Below are positions 56,868 through 64,000 of a stretch of 64,000 bases of DNA, piece after piece (position 1 is the stretch's first letter; every line of letters starts with the position of its first letter). The stretch is from an uncultured Clostridia bacterium (GTDB lineage: Bacteria > Bacillota > Clostridia > Oscillospirales > Acutalibacteraceae). A program made the position numbers and the translations under genes. The stretch is taken from contig CAMNST010000002.1 in the NCBI GenBank assembly GCA_946555465.1, positions 124,001 through 188,000 on the forward strand, in the 5' to 3' direction. The notes beneath the pieces were generated by a model. That model ran no database searches. It saw only the letters and a list, made by a program, of their open reading frames with translations, and was not told the origin of the DNA.

Positions 56868-57790
56868 TTTAATTTTCCTTTCACTTTAGCAAAAAGTTTA
56901 TATACTATGCCGATAAGATTGCAAAAACTGAATTTATTATCGGTTTTTAAATCAACAACTTCAACATGATCAACCTTGTTATATGTATGAATACCTATAT
57001 AACTGCCCTTTTTATCAAGATTTATATCTTTATGAGAAATTGTTGTTATAAGTTCTTCTTCATAATTTTCTTTTGAAATGCTGATTACTTTGTTAAAGTT
57101 AAGTTTTTCACCGTATGAAACGCCGCAATCCTGTGAAGGTCTGATATAATTGCCGTTATATTCAAAAAAATTACCTGCACACCTTGCAGTATTGGCATCA
57201 AGTTTAACCGGATTATTGACACATTCCGTAAAACAGCCGTTTTCTTCATAAAACAAATCGACCCTGTCAAAATTATTAGTTCCGTCAACTCTTTCGGAAA
57301 TGTAATAATTTACACCGTTATAAGAAAACAACGTTGTATCAACAAGATTTTCTTTAGCAATAACTTTTTCTTTAACCCATTTTGATGGAAAATCAGTGCA
57401 TTTCAGCACAAAGAGTTCACCCGATTTATTGGATTCGGGTATCATGTAAAACACACCGTCTTTTTCATAAATAAAAGGATAAGAAAGATGGGTGTCGCTT
57501 TCATATACAACATTCAGACTTCCGATACTTTTCTCGGATAATTCTCTGTATCCCAAAGCACCCTTTCTTTTAAACCTGTCAAACATTTCAAAAAACAGAT
57601 AGTATTTACCGTCTTTTTTGACCAAAAAAGGATCCGCTGTCCAATATCGCTTACTGTCGGGAAGAACAGTAAATTCATCGTCGATATTATTTAAAATACA
57701 GATGTCGCTGCTTTTGTTGAATCTGACTGCACAGCACCAACCGCTTGGAAAAAATATTGATTTAAGTCTATTAATTAACAAGTTTTGCAT
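56864..57790 (-). CDS. Beta-propeller protein related to the N-domain of glucosamine inositolphosphorylceramide transferases
   Basis: Protein of 308 residues whose repeated blades suit a GH43/GIPC-transferase-N-like propeller: RYWTADPFLVKKDGKYYLFFE near residue 70, SYPFIYEKDGVFYMIPES near 130, VDTTLFSYNGVNYYIS near 180 and NYIRPSQDCGVSYGE near 240. In other bacteria this module is attached to a formyltransferase or glycosyltransferase domain; here it stands alone. The ATG at 57790 is preferred because AAAGGA lies before it and upstream codons run into the previous gene's region. It is 7 bp after the GT4 gene, so in the operon. Function unknown. Confidence 0.65.
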   Translation of the reverse strand: MQNLLINRLKSIFFPSGWCCAVRFNKSSDICILNNIDDEFTVLPDSKRYWTADPFLVKKDGKYYLFFEMFDRFKRKGALGYRELSEKSIGSLNVVYESDTHLSYPFIYEKDGVFYMIPESNKSGELFVLKCTDFPSKWVKEKVIAKENLVDTTLFSYNGVNYYISERVDGTNNFDRVDLFYEENGCFTECVNNPVKLDANTARCAGNFFEYNGNYIRPSQDCGVSYGEKLNFNKVISISKENYEEELITTISHKDINLDKKGSYIGIHTYNKVDHVEVVDLKTDNKFSFCNLIGIVYKLFAKVKGKLK

Positions 57791-57797
57791 TAACAAT

Positions 57798-58874
57798 CTA
57801 TCCTTTGTAGAAATTAATAAGAAAATCAAAAGATGTATGTATATCCCATCCTGCGGCACACATCTCCTCAAACATATCTTTTCTTTCTGTTTTTGATAAA
57901 TAAATACACTGCTCAGCCCATTGTGAAGCGGTGTTATCAAGAGACTGTGTTTTAACAAGGTTGGTTACAACAGCCTCTTCCGATACTGAATCAGACATTA
58001 AAACAGGAAGTCCCGATGCCTGAGCCTCTATTACGGAAACGGGCAGACCCTCTTTTGTAGATGGAAACAAAAACAAATCTGCTGCATTAAGCAAATTCTC
58101 AACATCACTTCTCGTACCTAAAAAACAAACCGAATCGGATATTCCGAGTTCACGGCAAAGCGAACTGTATTCTTCTGTTTGCTCTGCACCGATAAGAAGC
58201 AATTTTGAATTTTCTACTGATTTTTTCACTTCTGAAAAAACAGAAAGCAGAAAGGCGTGATTTTTCTGCGGTATGTCTGTTTTGCCGATATGACATATAA
58301 CAAGAGAATTTTCAAGATTTAACTCTTTGCGTTTTTCGACTCTTTCCTTTTCATCAAATCTGAACTTTTCACAGTCAATCGCGTTATTTATTATACTGAA
58401 TTTTTTATTCCCGTACCAAAAATCTCCTGCAAGTTTTGAACAGGCAAGTTTATTCTTTACAAAGTATTTTGAATACAGGCTTAAAATTTTATTTCTTTTT
58501 GCGTTTCCGTTGAGTGAAAACTCGCTTGAATGGCAATGAACAGCAATTTTTTTAATCCCTGCCTTTTTTGCCTGAGGAGCAATAAAAGCGGCAAAATGAG
58601 GAGCATGAATATGAAGCACCTGCCACTCATTTTTATGTTCGCCAAAGAATTTTTTCATTTTATTGCTGACTAATAAATCTTTTGGCGACGGTTTATCAAC
58701 TTTGTAAACATTTCCGCCAAGAGCCTTTATATCTTTTGCTCTGGTCAACTCTGTTTCCTGAAAATAAACAATATCAAATTTTATGTCATCGGGCATTGCT
58801 TTTGCAAAATTAAGAACCGCACTCATAATTCCGTTTGCAACACCTATATCAGGAATCATATGTAAAACTCTCAT
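57798..58874 (-). CDS. Family 4 glycosyltransferase (EpsF-like)
   Basis: GT-B enzyme of 358 residues: MRVLHMIPDIGVANGIMSAV at the start, HIHAPHFAAFIAPQAKKAG near residue 92, VICHIGKTDIPQKNHAFLLS near 205, LLIGAEQTEEY, and LFPSTKEGLPVSVIEAQASG near 275 carrying the E-x7-E donor site. It is similar to 54738-55865 in sequence pattern, so both may form related linkages. Confidence 0.92.
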   Translation of the reverse strand: MRVLHMIPDIGVANGIMSAVLNFAKAMPDDIKFDIVYFQETELTRAKDIKALGGNVYKVDKPSPKDLLVSNKMKKFFGEHKNEWQVLHIHAPHFAAFIAPQAKKAGIKKIAVHCHSSEFSLNGNAKRNKILSLYSKYFVKNKLACSKLAGDFWYGNKKFSIINNAIDCEKFRFDEKERVEKRKELNLENSLVICHIGKTDIPQKNHAFLLSVFSEVKKSVENSKLLLIGAEQTEEYSSLCRELGISDSVCFLGTRSDVENLLNAADLFLFPSTKEGLPVSVIEAQASGLPVLMSDSVSEEAVVTNLVKTQSLDNTASQWAEQCIYLSKTERKDMFEEMCAAGWDIHTSFDFLINFYKG

Positions 58875-58887
58875 ATCCTAACCTGCT

Positions 58888-60012
58888 TTATTCATTCAAT
58901 TTATATAAATCTTTCAATTCACTCAGCACATTTACGTCTTTAAACATTTCAACCTTATCAAGAGAATTCTGAACGTAATAATCACTGTCTCCCAATACTT
59001 TGATAATTTTATCAGCATATTCTTCAGCATTGGTAACAGAAACAAGAAAACCGTTTTTTCCGTTATCAACAAGTTCTCTGTGACCACGGTTATTTGAAGC
59101 AATAATTGGCTTGCCGCACAGCATTGCTTCCATAAGATTAAGCGGCAAACCCTCTCTGAAACTGCAGGCAACAAGCAAATCGCAGATATTCATATATTTG
59201 AATATCTCTGTCGTGTAGCCAAGAAGTTCAACGCTGCCATTTAAATCAAGTTCTTTTATTAAATCTTTATGGCTTTGCAGTTTATCACCGTTTCCTGCAA
59301 TAAGAAGTTTGCTGTCAGGGTATTCTTCCAAAACTTTTTTCATTGCATGTATTGCAGTTGCCTGATTCTTATTGGCGTTCAGTTCACCGACATTGAGAAT
59401 AATTTTTTCATTCTCTTTATAACCAAGTTCAGATTTAAGTGATGCTTTTTCTTCATCGCTTATAACATGAAACTTTGCAGAATTGGCACCGACACCGTGA
59501 ATATGCACAACCTTGCAGTGAAACTTTTTTGATGAAAGATTATAGTCTTCGGTAGTAATGGTAACAAGCGTATCGGTAAATCTTGACATGAACTTTTCTA
59601 TCGGATAATAAATTATCCAGTTTTTCTTCGGTGCACCCTCATAGAAATGAAAACCGTGGGCCGTGTAAAAAACTTTTGTACCATTCTTTTTGCGGTACTT
59701 ATTTGCTGCCAGACGGGTTACCATTCCGCCGACAGGCGTGTTACAGTGGATAAATTCATAATCATTCTCTTTAAGAATTTTTGAAAGTTCCCTGTATGCT
59801 TTTATATTTTTAGAACTAAACGGCGAACGCTCAAAAGGAATATTAAAGAACCTGTCCACATATTCTGCAGCCAGACCGTTTTTTTCTGATAAATTATCTC
59901 TTGCTGCAACATGAACCTCATATCCGTTTTCCTGAAGCATTTTTGCAAGCGGTTTATGAAACTGGCAAATATGACTAAGCACTGTTGCAGTTAATAAAAC
60001 TTTTTTACTCAT
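58888..60012 (-). CDS. Family 4 glycosyltransferase (EpsD-like)
   Basis: GT-B enzyme of 374 residues with the EpsD/CpsF-like opening VLLTATVLSHICQFHKPLAKML, EFIHCNTPVGGMVTRLAA near residue 92, FYTAHGFHFYEGAPKKNW near 120, ILNVGELNANKNQATAIHAM near 210 and ACSFREGLPLNLMEAMLCGKP near 285. EpsD-like enzymes often add the second sugar to the lipid-linked monosaccharide, which fits its place near the start of the operon. It overlaps the dehydrogenase gene by 8 bp. Confidence 0.93.
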   Translation of the reverse strand: MSKKVLLTATVLSHICQFHKPLAKMLQENGYEVHVAARDNLSEKNGLAAEYVDRFFNIPFERSPFSSKNIKAYRELSKILKENDYEFIHCNTPVGGMVTRLAANKYRKKNGTKVFYTAHGFHFYEGAPKKNWIIYYPIEKFMSRFTDTLVTITTEDYNLSSKKFHCKVVHIHGVGANSAKFHVISDEEKASLKSELGYKENEKIILNVGELNANKNQATAIHAMKKVLEEYPDSKLLIAGNGDKLQSHKDLIKELDLNGSVELLGYTTEIFKYMNICDLLVACSFREGLPLNLMEAMLCGKPIIASNNRGHRELVDNGKNGFLVSVTNAEEYADKIIKVLGDSDYYVQNSLDKVEMFKDVNVLSELKDLYKLNE

Positions 60013-60913
60013 TCAAAAAACCTTCCAGATTTTTCTTTATTAAATCAAACATTCTTTTATTATTCAATTCACCCTCAAAACTGTTATGAGGAGTCAGAAT
60101 TACATGATTCATATCCCATAAAGGACTTTTATCATCCAATGGCTCTTTATCAAAAACATCAAGCACAGCACCCGCAATCTGATTGCTGGCGAGAGCATCA
60201 ATCAAATCATTCTGATTAACCAATTTTCCTCTGGCAATATTAACAAAAACTGCCGTTGATTTCATTAAAGCAAATTTTTTGCCGTCAAAAAATCCCTCGT
60301 TATCATCCGTAAGCGGCAATGTCAGAACAACAATGTCCGCAAAAGTCAACTGTTCATCAAGATTTTCAGTTGAATAAATCACATCGAATGCTTCACTGCT
60401 TTTCCGATAAGGATCAATGCCTGCCACACTTGTGTCAAATGCTTTAAATCTTTTGGCAACGGCACCGCCGATATCACCGGCACCGATAATCAGCACGTTT
60501 TTGCCGGATAATTCCTGCAGCCCTCTGCATTTTTCCCACTTATGATTTTTCTGATTTTCATAAAAAATTCTTGATTTTTTATATAAGTCAAGCACACCGC
60601 ACAGTGCAAACTCTGCCATAGGAGCACTGTAAACGCCCCTTGCGTTGCAAAGTTTAATATTATACTGATTAATATAATCAAGCGGAACTCTGTTAAGCCC
60701 TGCCGATGTAAGTTGAACAAATTTTAAATTTTTGAAATTTTCTATTGGTGTATACAAAAATAATCCGTTGCAGATTACCGCATCAATATCACTTACATCA
60801 GAATCAATCGGAATTCTTTCGTCCTGAATAAATGTTATATCAAATCCCATATTTTTCAGATATTCAATTTGACTGCTGCTGTATTTAAATGCACCTGTTA
60901 AAAGAAGTTTCAT
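60005..60913 (-). CDS. D-isomer-specific 2-hydroxyacid dehydrogenase
   Basis: NAD(P)-dependent oxidoreductase of 302 residues. The Rossmann motif is VLIIGAGDIGGAVAKRF near residue 140. The catalytic set is Arg in VNIARGKLVNQ near 230, Glu in FDKEPLDD near 260 and His in ILTPHNSFEG near 280. It would interconvert a 2-keto acid and a D-2-hydroxy acid. Its gene lies inside the polysaccharide operon, overlapping the aldolase gene by 4 bp, so the two probably act in sequence on a keto acid; the substrate is not known. Confidence 0.9.
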   Translation of the reverse strand: MKLLLTGAFKYSSSQIEYLKNMGFDITFIQDERIPIDSDVSDIDAVICNGLFLYTPIENFKNLKFVQLTSAGLNRVPLDYINQYNIKLCNARGVYSAPMAEFALCGVLDLYKKSRIFYENQKNHKWEKCRGLQELSGKNVLIIGAGDIGGAVAKRFKAFDTSVAGIDPYRKSSEAFDVIYSTENLDEQLTFADIVVLTLPLTDDNEGFFDGKKFALMKSTAVFVNIARGKLVNQNDLIDALASNQIAGAVLDVFDKEPLDDKSPLWDMNHVILTPHNSFEGELNNKRMFDLIKKNLEGFLNE

Positions 60914-61728
60914 TTTTCACTCACTATCTGTTTGATTATATCAGTTGTTTGTTTGTGTTTTTCTTCAAAATAACTTTCCGATTGGTTTTCAAGCATTTTT
61001 TCAAATTCTTTATTTTCTTTTACACCTTCAGCAAAAAGGCGCTTTATTTCATTTATATCCGTAGTATTTGACGTATTGCAGAACGAACGCGACAATATAA
61101 CCATAGATGAGTTAAGTCTGTAATGCTCTGCCAGTATATTTTCAGCGGGAAGCAAATCGTCTTTTGAAACTCTTCCCACTCCGCCAAAACCGAACGGAAT
61201 ATTTCTTTTCCTGATTTTATTTGCAATTTCTTCAACGGTTCCGTCTGTTAAAAGTTCAAACAAAAACTTTTTACCCTGATTTAAATGCAAATCATTAAGA
61301 CCTATATGCATTTCGTCAATACCATCAATTTCAAGAACTTCATCAAGACAAAGCCTTGCATCTTCTGTTTCAAGCAAAGGCAGAGTTTTAACTCTCTTAT
61401 CTACAAAACTGATAAACTGTTTAATTTCTTCGGCAGATTTCCACATCGGAAGCATTATCACATCTGCCCCTGCATTTATAACATCATCTATCTCTTTTTT
61501 TGAATCTTTATGAATAGGATTTACACGAACAAGAAGTTCCGATTTATCAAGCACACCGCGAAGTTTGCTTACATCTTCAACAGTATGATGATTTTTCACC
61601 GTATCCATATTGGGCTGACGCTCTTCTTTGCCCATATATTCCATATCAACAAAAATTCTGTCAACACCGGCACTTTGTGCCGCCGCCGCAATATCCGGAT
61701 TATTTGTTATGTAAAAAAGTTTAAGCAT
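60910..61728 (-). CDS. HpcH/HpaI aldolase/citrate lyase-family protein
   Basis: TIM-barrel protein of 272 residues: RIFVDMEYMGKEERQP near residue 24, LLVRVNPIHKDS near 66, NAGADVIMLPMWKSAEEI near 88, the metal-ligand Glu in LLETEDARL near 115 and the Asp in EMHIGLNDLHLNQG near 140. It is only distantly similar to the aldolase at 44431-45201. Second gene of the operon, between the priming transferase (one-base overlap) and the dehydrogenase. It may supply a keto-acid substituent or sugar precursor; this is inference. Confidence 0.85.
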   Translation of the reverse strand: MLKLFYITNNPDIAAAAQSAGVDRIFVDMEYMGKEERQPNMDTVKNHHTVEDVSKLRGVLDKSELLVRVNPIHKDSKKEIDDVINAGADVIMLPMWKSAEEIKQFISFVDKRVKTLPLLETEDARLCLDEVLEIDGIDEMHIGLNDLHLNQGKKFLFELLTDGTVEEIANKIRKRNIPFGFGGVGRVSKDDLLPAENILAEHYRLNSSMVILSRSFCNTSNTTDINEIKRLFAEGVKENKEFEKMLENQSESYFEEKHKQTTDIIKQIVSEK

Positions 61729-62363
61729 TATACTTCTGCATGTTCCTTATCTTCTTTATTTTCTTTAATCAATGTTTCAGTGCTGTTAAGATTGTTTTCG
61801 TTTTTCAGCACTTTAAAAACAGTCATAAATATAATTTTTATATCAAGCCATAATGACACATTGTCAACATACCATACATTTAGCCTTATTCTCTCGTGCC
61901 ACTCAACTTCTTTTCGTCCGTGCGTCTGTGCCCAACCGGTAATACCGGGTCTGACATCAAACATTCTGAACTGTTCTTCAGTATATTCACTGATATCCCA
62001 TGGATGATATGTAAGCGGGGGTCTGGGTCCTACAAAACTCATATCGCCTTTTAAAATATTAACAAGTTGCGGCAATTCATCAATACTTGATGCACGTATA
62101 AACTTGCCGACTCTTGTAACACGCATATCATCAGCACCGCTGTAAACTCCCGATCCGGTAAATTCTGCTCCCTGTGCCATGCTTCTGAATTTATATATTT
62201 TAAAAACTTTGCCGTTTTTTCCGATTCTGTCCTGCTTAAAAATAACAGGTCCTTCTGAATCAAGTTTAATCGCAATAGACGTTATAAGTAATAAAGGGAA
62301 AAAAATAATAAGTAAAAGTATGGACAATACAATTTCACAACAGCGTTTAAAAATCTGGTACAC
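61728..62363 (-). CDS. Priming sugar-phosphate transferase (undecaprenyl-phosphate, PglC/EpsL type)
   Basis: Monotopic phosphoglycosyl transferase of 211 residues that starts repeat-unit assembly by moving a sugar phosphate onto undecaprenyl phosphate. A single hydrophobic hairpin (IVLSILLLIIFFPLLLITSIAI) is followed by LDSEGPVIFKQDRIGKNGK, KFRSM, IRASSIDELPQLVNILKGDM (catalytic region) and SFVGPRPPLTYHP. It has no extra N-terminal helices, so it is the short PglC-like form. The start is GTG at 62363 behind AAAGGGG. First gene of the operon. Confidence 0.95.
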   Translation of the reverse strand: MYQIFKRCCEIVLSILLLIIFFPLLLITSIAIKLDSEGPVIFKQDRIGKNGKVFKIYKFRSMAQGAEFTGSGVYSGADDMRVTRVGKFIRASSIDELPQLVNILKGDMSFVGPRPPLTYHPWDISEYTEEQFRMFDVRPGITGWAQTHGRKEVEWHERIRLNVWYVDNVSLWLDIKIIFMTVFKVLKNENNLNSTETLIKENKEDKEHAEV

Positions 62364-62418
62364 AATTTACCCCTTTCTGAATTAGTATAATTTGTAATAT
62401 TTATATTTCGGTAATTAT

Positions 62419-62447
62419 ATAATACATTATTTAAAATATCAAGTCAA
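62419..62447 (-). promoter_or_regulatory. Promoter of the main polysaccharide operon
   Basis: Minus strand: TTGACT (62447-62442), 17-bp spacer, TATTAT (62424-62419), leaving a leader of about 50 nt. No terminator hairpin was seen between it and the last gene near 47838, so one long transcript is plausible. Confidence 0.7.
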
Positions 62448-62533
62448 TTATAGATAATTTTTTACAGAAATTCTAAAAGTAAAATCGATTATATTAAAAC
62501 CGATAAATTGCATAAAAAGGAATTTTTGCATAC

Positions 62534-62580
62534 AAAAAAACTTCCATAACAGTTTTTACATTCTGTTATAGAAGTTTTAT
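62534..62580 (-). terminator. Terminator downstream of the spoVAD remnant unit
   Basis: Read on the minus strand, a 15-bp stem with one mismatch (AAAACTTCTATAACAG / CTGTTATGGAAGTTTT) is followed by a run of seven T. Confidence 0.85.
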
Positions 62581-62616
62581 TCATTATCTGTTGTTTTATC
62601 AATACTTGTAGATTTA

Positions 62617-62781
62617 TTACTTTTCCGATTTCACTTCGGATTTTGTTTCTTTAAACAATAATATTCCTTGCAGTATTATCATTATCAGAGCAAAAATTCT
62701 GATTGCCTTTGAAATAATCTCAAGAACATCTGAAACCTCTCTGAAGGCGGAAAGAAGTTTAATATTATTAAAATTTTTCAT
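62617..62781 (-). CDS. Small single-pass membrane protein downstream of spoVAD
   Basis: Frame of 54 codons that begins 3 bp past the spoVAD stop, with GAGAGG overlapping that stop. The product has a polar start (MKNFNNIKLLSAFREVSD), one membrane helix (about 22-43, rich in Ile and Leu) and a basic-acidic tail (KETKSEVKSEK). No family is recognised. Its place in the spoVA unit suggests a sporulation role, but SpoVAE, the usual neighbour, is larger and different. Confidence 0.5.
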   Translation of the reverse strand: MKNFNNIKLLSAFREVSDVLEIISKAIRIFALIMIILQGILLFKETKSEVKSEK

Positions 62782-62784
62782 AGT

Positions 62785-63180
62785 TTACCTCTCGAGCAAA
62801 ACTGCATGTGCTATACCCGGAATCGGATTGCCTTGTTTGCTTGATGTCGGAGACATAAGGGCACCTGTGGCAACAAAAAGCACTTTGCCTAACTTGCCTT
62901 TTTCAATATTTTTCATAATATGAGAACATAGTACCGAAGCACTGCAGCCACAGCCTGAACCGCCTGAATTCACATCTTGTTTCTTTAAATCATAAATCAT
63001 AAGACCACAGTCGTTATGAAAATTTTCAAGTTTTATATTATATTCCTGTTCAAGTATTTCATATAAAAGTTTACTGCCTGTGTATCCCAAATCACCGGTC
63101 AGAATCAAATCATAATTCTGCGGCTTAGTATTTGTATCCCTGAAAAAATCAGAAATAGTCCTTGCCGCCGCCGGTGCCAT
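62785..63180 (-). pseudogene. spoVAD: Stage V sporulation protein AD, C-terminal fragment
   Basis: The translated 131 residues match the last part of SpoVAD, a thiolase-fold protein of about 340 residues that binds dipicolinic acid during spore formation. Segments are MAPAAARTISDFF, YDLILTGDLGYTG, FHNDCGLMIYD, SGGSGCGCSASVLCSH and VATGALMSPTSSKQGNPIPGIAHAV. The N-terminal two-thirds are missing. Upstream the frame stays open to 63216 but that sequence is unrelated and overlaps another gene's promoter. The break lies at about 63181. No ribosome binding site precedes the fragment. Confidence 0.85.
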
Positions 63181-63209
63181 TGTCAAGGGTAGACTATAAA
63201 ATTTTTCTA

Positions 63210-63237
63210 TTGACAAATAAAATATTTGAGATATAAT
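63210..63237 (+). promoter_or_regulatory. Sigma-A promoter of the nucleotidyltransferase-like gene
   Basis: TTGACA (63210-63215), 16-bp spacer, TATAAT (63232-63237). It starts 30 bp from the spoVAD breakpoint. TTGTCAA (63180-63186) and TTGACAA (63210-63216) form an inverted pair around the junction. Confidence 0.75.
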
Positions 63238-63302
63238 GTAATGATTTAGATATGCTGTCTAAATGGTCGGTATGGGTAATTATATTTTTGGAGGAATAAA
63301 AA

Positions 63303-63929
63303 ATGTATCATTACCGCTATACAACAAAAGAGGAAACAAAACCGGTTCGTGCTGAGCTTGAAGAAATAATTCATAAAGTTCAGGATGAAGTGCGAGATTA
63401 TTTTACATTCAGTTATCACTTTATAGGCAGTTCTAAACGGAATATGATAACCTTTGACCCAACAACGAATATCGGATTTGACTTTGATGTAAATATATAT
63501 GTTAATGATGATAACAATGAATACGATCCAGATGAAATTAGAAATATATTGAAAAATGCTCTTAATAGGGTAGTTCGTTATTATGGCTATAACTACTGTG
63601 AAGATTCAACAAGTGTTTTAGCTATCAAATTTATTGATAGATTTCATTCACGAATAAAACACAGCTGCGATTTTGCCATTGTTTACGATGGAAGCAAAGG
63701 ACAGCAATATATCCGATTTAATAAACAAAAAAATGATTATACTTGGGAATACCGAAACATTGGATTTAAAAATCTTGAAAACAAAGCTGATTGGTTAAAA
63801 AGGCATAATTATTGGAATGAGGTCAGAAAACTTTATATTGAAATGAAAAACAATAACACAAATTCTGATAAACGTTCTCGTTCTCTTTATGCTGAAACTA
63901 TTAATAATCTATATCACAAATACAGATAA
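63303..63929 (+). CDS. Putative nucleotidyltransferase-fold protein of unknown function
   Basis: Protein of 208 residues that I cannot place in a named family. The N-terminal half has the layout of a polymerase-beta-type nucleotidyltransferase: a Gly-Ser-Ser turn (IGSSKR, residues 42-44) followed by a strand with D60-x-D62 (GFDFDVNIYV), and a later strand with an acidic residue near 128 (HSCDFAIVYDG) as possible third carboxylate. The C-terminus is Asn/Lys-rich and helical. GGAGGAATAAAAA precedes the ATG. It has its own promoter and terminator, lies at the broken spoVAD and may have been acquired by transfer. Confidence 0.6.
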   Translation: MYHYRYTTKEETKPVRAELEEIIHKVQDEVRDYFTFSYHFIGSSKRNMITFDPTTNIGFDFDVNIYVNDDNNEYDPDEIRNILKNALNRVVRYYGYNYCEDSTSVLAIKFIDRFHSRIKHSCDFAIVYDGSKGQQYIRFNKQKNDYTWEYRNIGFKNLENKADWLKRHNYWNEVRKLYIEMKNNNTNSDKRSRSLYAETINNLYHKYR

Positions 63930-63930
63930 A

Positions 63931-63965
63931 ACACACCCCGATTGAATAATCAATCGGGGTGTTTG
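63931..63965 (+). terminator. Terminator after the nucleotidyltransferase-like gene
   Basis: Stem ACACCCCGATTG / CAATCGGGGTGT with an AATAAT loop and following TTTG. It starts two bases after the stop codon; sequence beyond to the window end shows nothing. Confidence 0.88.
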
Positions 63966-64000
63966 CTTACTTATCTTTAATTCTTTTCTGTCCATTCAAA

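Noticed and set aside
61510-62007. 165-codon plus-strand frame
   Set aside because: Antisense to the aldolase and priming-transferase genes; no family features.

Overview
The window looks like a chromosomal piece from a low-GC, Gram-positive, anaerobic member of the Clostridia, probably a gut Oscillospiraceae/Ruminococcaceae-type organism. The reasons are spore genes (cotJA, cotJB, spoVAC and a broken spoVAD), near-consensus sigma-A promoters, AGGAGG ribosome binding sites with frequent GTG and TTG starts, a high-molecular-weight rubredoxin, a GH51 arabinofuranosidase, and large Gram-positive secreted repeat proteins. No 16S rRNA or tRNA gene was found, so the taxonomy is inference.

Region 1 (1-19.3 kb) is housekeeping. 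It holds rpoC (cut by the window edge) and rpoB on the minus strand with their own promoter and no rplJL upstream. On the plus strand follow an oligopeptide-binding lipoprotein with an overlapping VanZ-like gene, nagB, metG, tatD and an alanine/sodium symporter. An XRE regulator with a twin-repeat operator then diverges from a 1276-residue secreted glucosaminidase-like/SH3/fibronectin-III protein.

Region 2 (19.3-32.4 kb) starts with an ABC-2-type module. Next comes a minus-strand locus made of a frameshifted small secreted-protein gene running into a compact structured-RNA candidate (22793-23032) with two GNRA tetraloops. After that come a PutP-type symporter, abfA, a flavin reductase-rubredoxin fusion, an EamA exporter, dut, a mazF without an obvious antitoxin, cotJA-cotJB, a D,D-carboxypeptidase and a metallophosphoesterase.

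Region 3 (32.4-42.5 kb) holds a 1190-residue CAP-domain repeat protein, a CapA-like protein, a Ca/Na antiporter, a PAP2 phosphatase, a DnaJ-domain membrane protein, a zinc-ribbon membrane protein, a lone MacB-type ATPase and spoVAC.

Region 4 (42.5-62.4 kb) is a Wzx/Wzy-type exopolysaccharide or capsule locus, nearly all on the minus strand. The main operon starts at a strong promoter (62419-62447). It runs from the priming sugar-phosphate transferase through an HpcH/HpaI aldolase, a 2-hydroxyacid dehydrogenase, several GT4 and GT2 transferases, an EpsG-like polymerase and a Wzx flippase to a sialyltransferase-like protein. A plus-strand DUF1919 gene and a bidirectional terminator separate a second unit: a second sialyltransferase-like protein, a KdsB-type CMP-ulosonate synthetase, a second HpcH/HpaI aldolase, a GT14 transferase and an acyltransferase. 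CMP-sugar activation, two candidate CMP-sugar transferases and pyruvate-type aldolases together suggest a 2-keto-3-deoxy sugar acid in the glycan of a Gram-positive cell.

Region 5 (62.5-64 kb) is a junction. The 3' part of spoVAD and a small membrane-protein gene abut a separately promoted gene for a putative nucleotidyltransferase-fold protein, which suggests a rearrangement or insertion that destroyed spoVAD.
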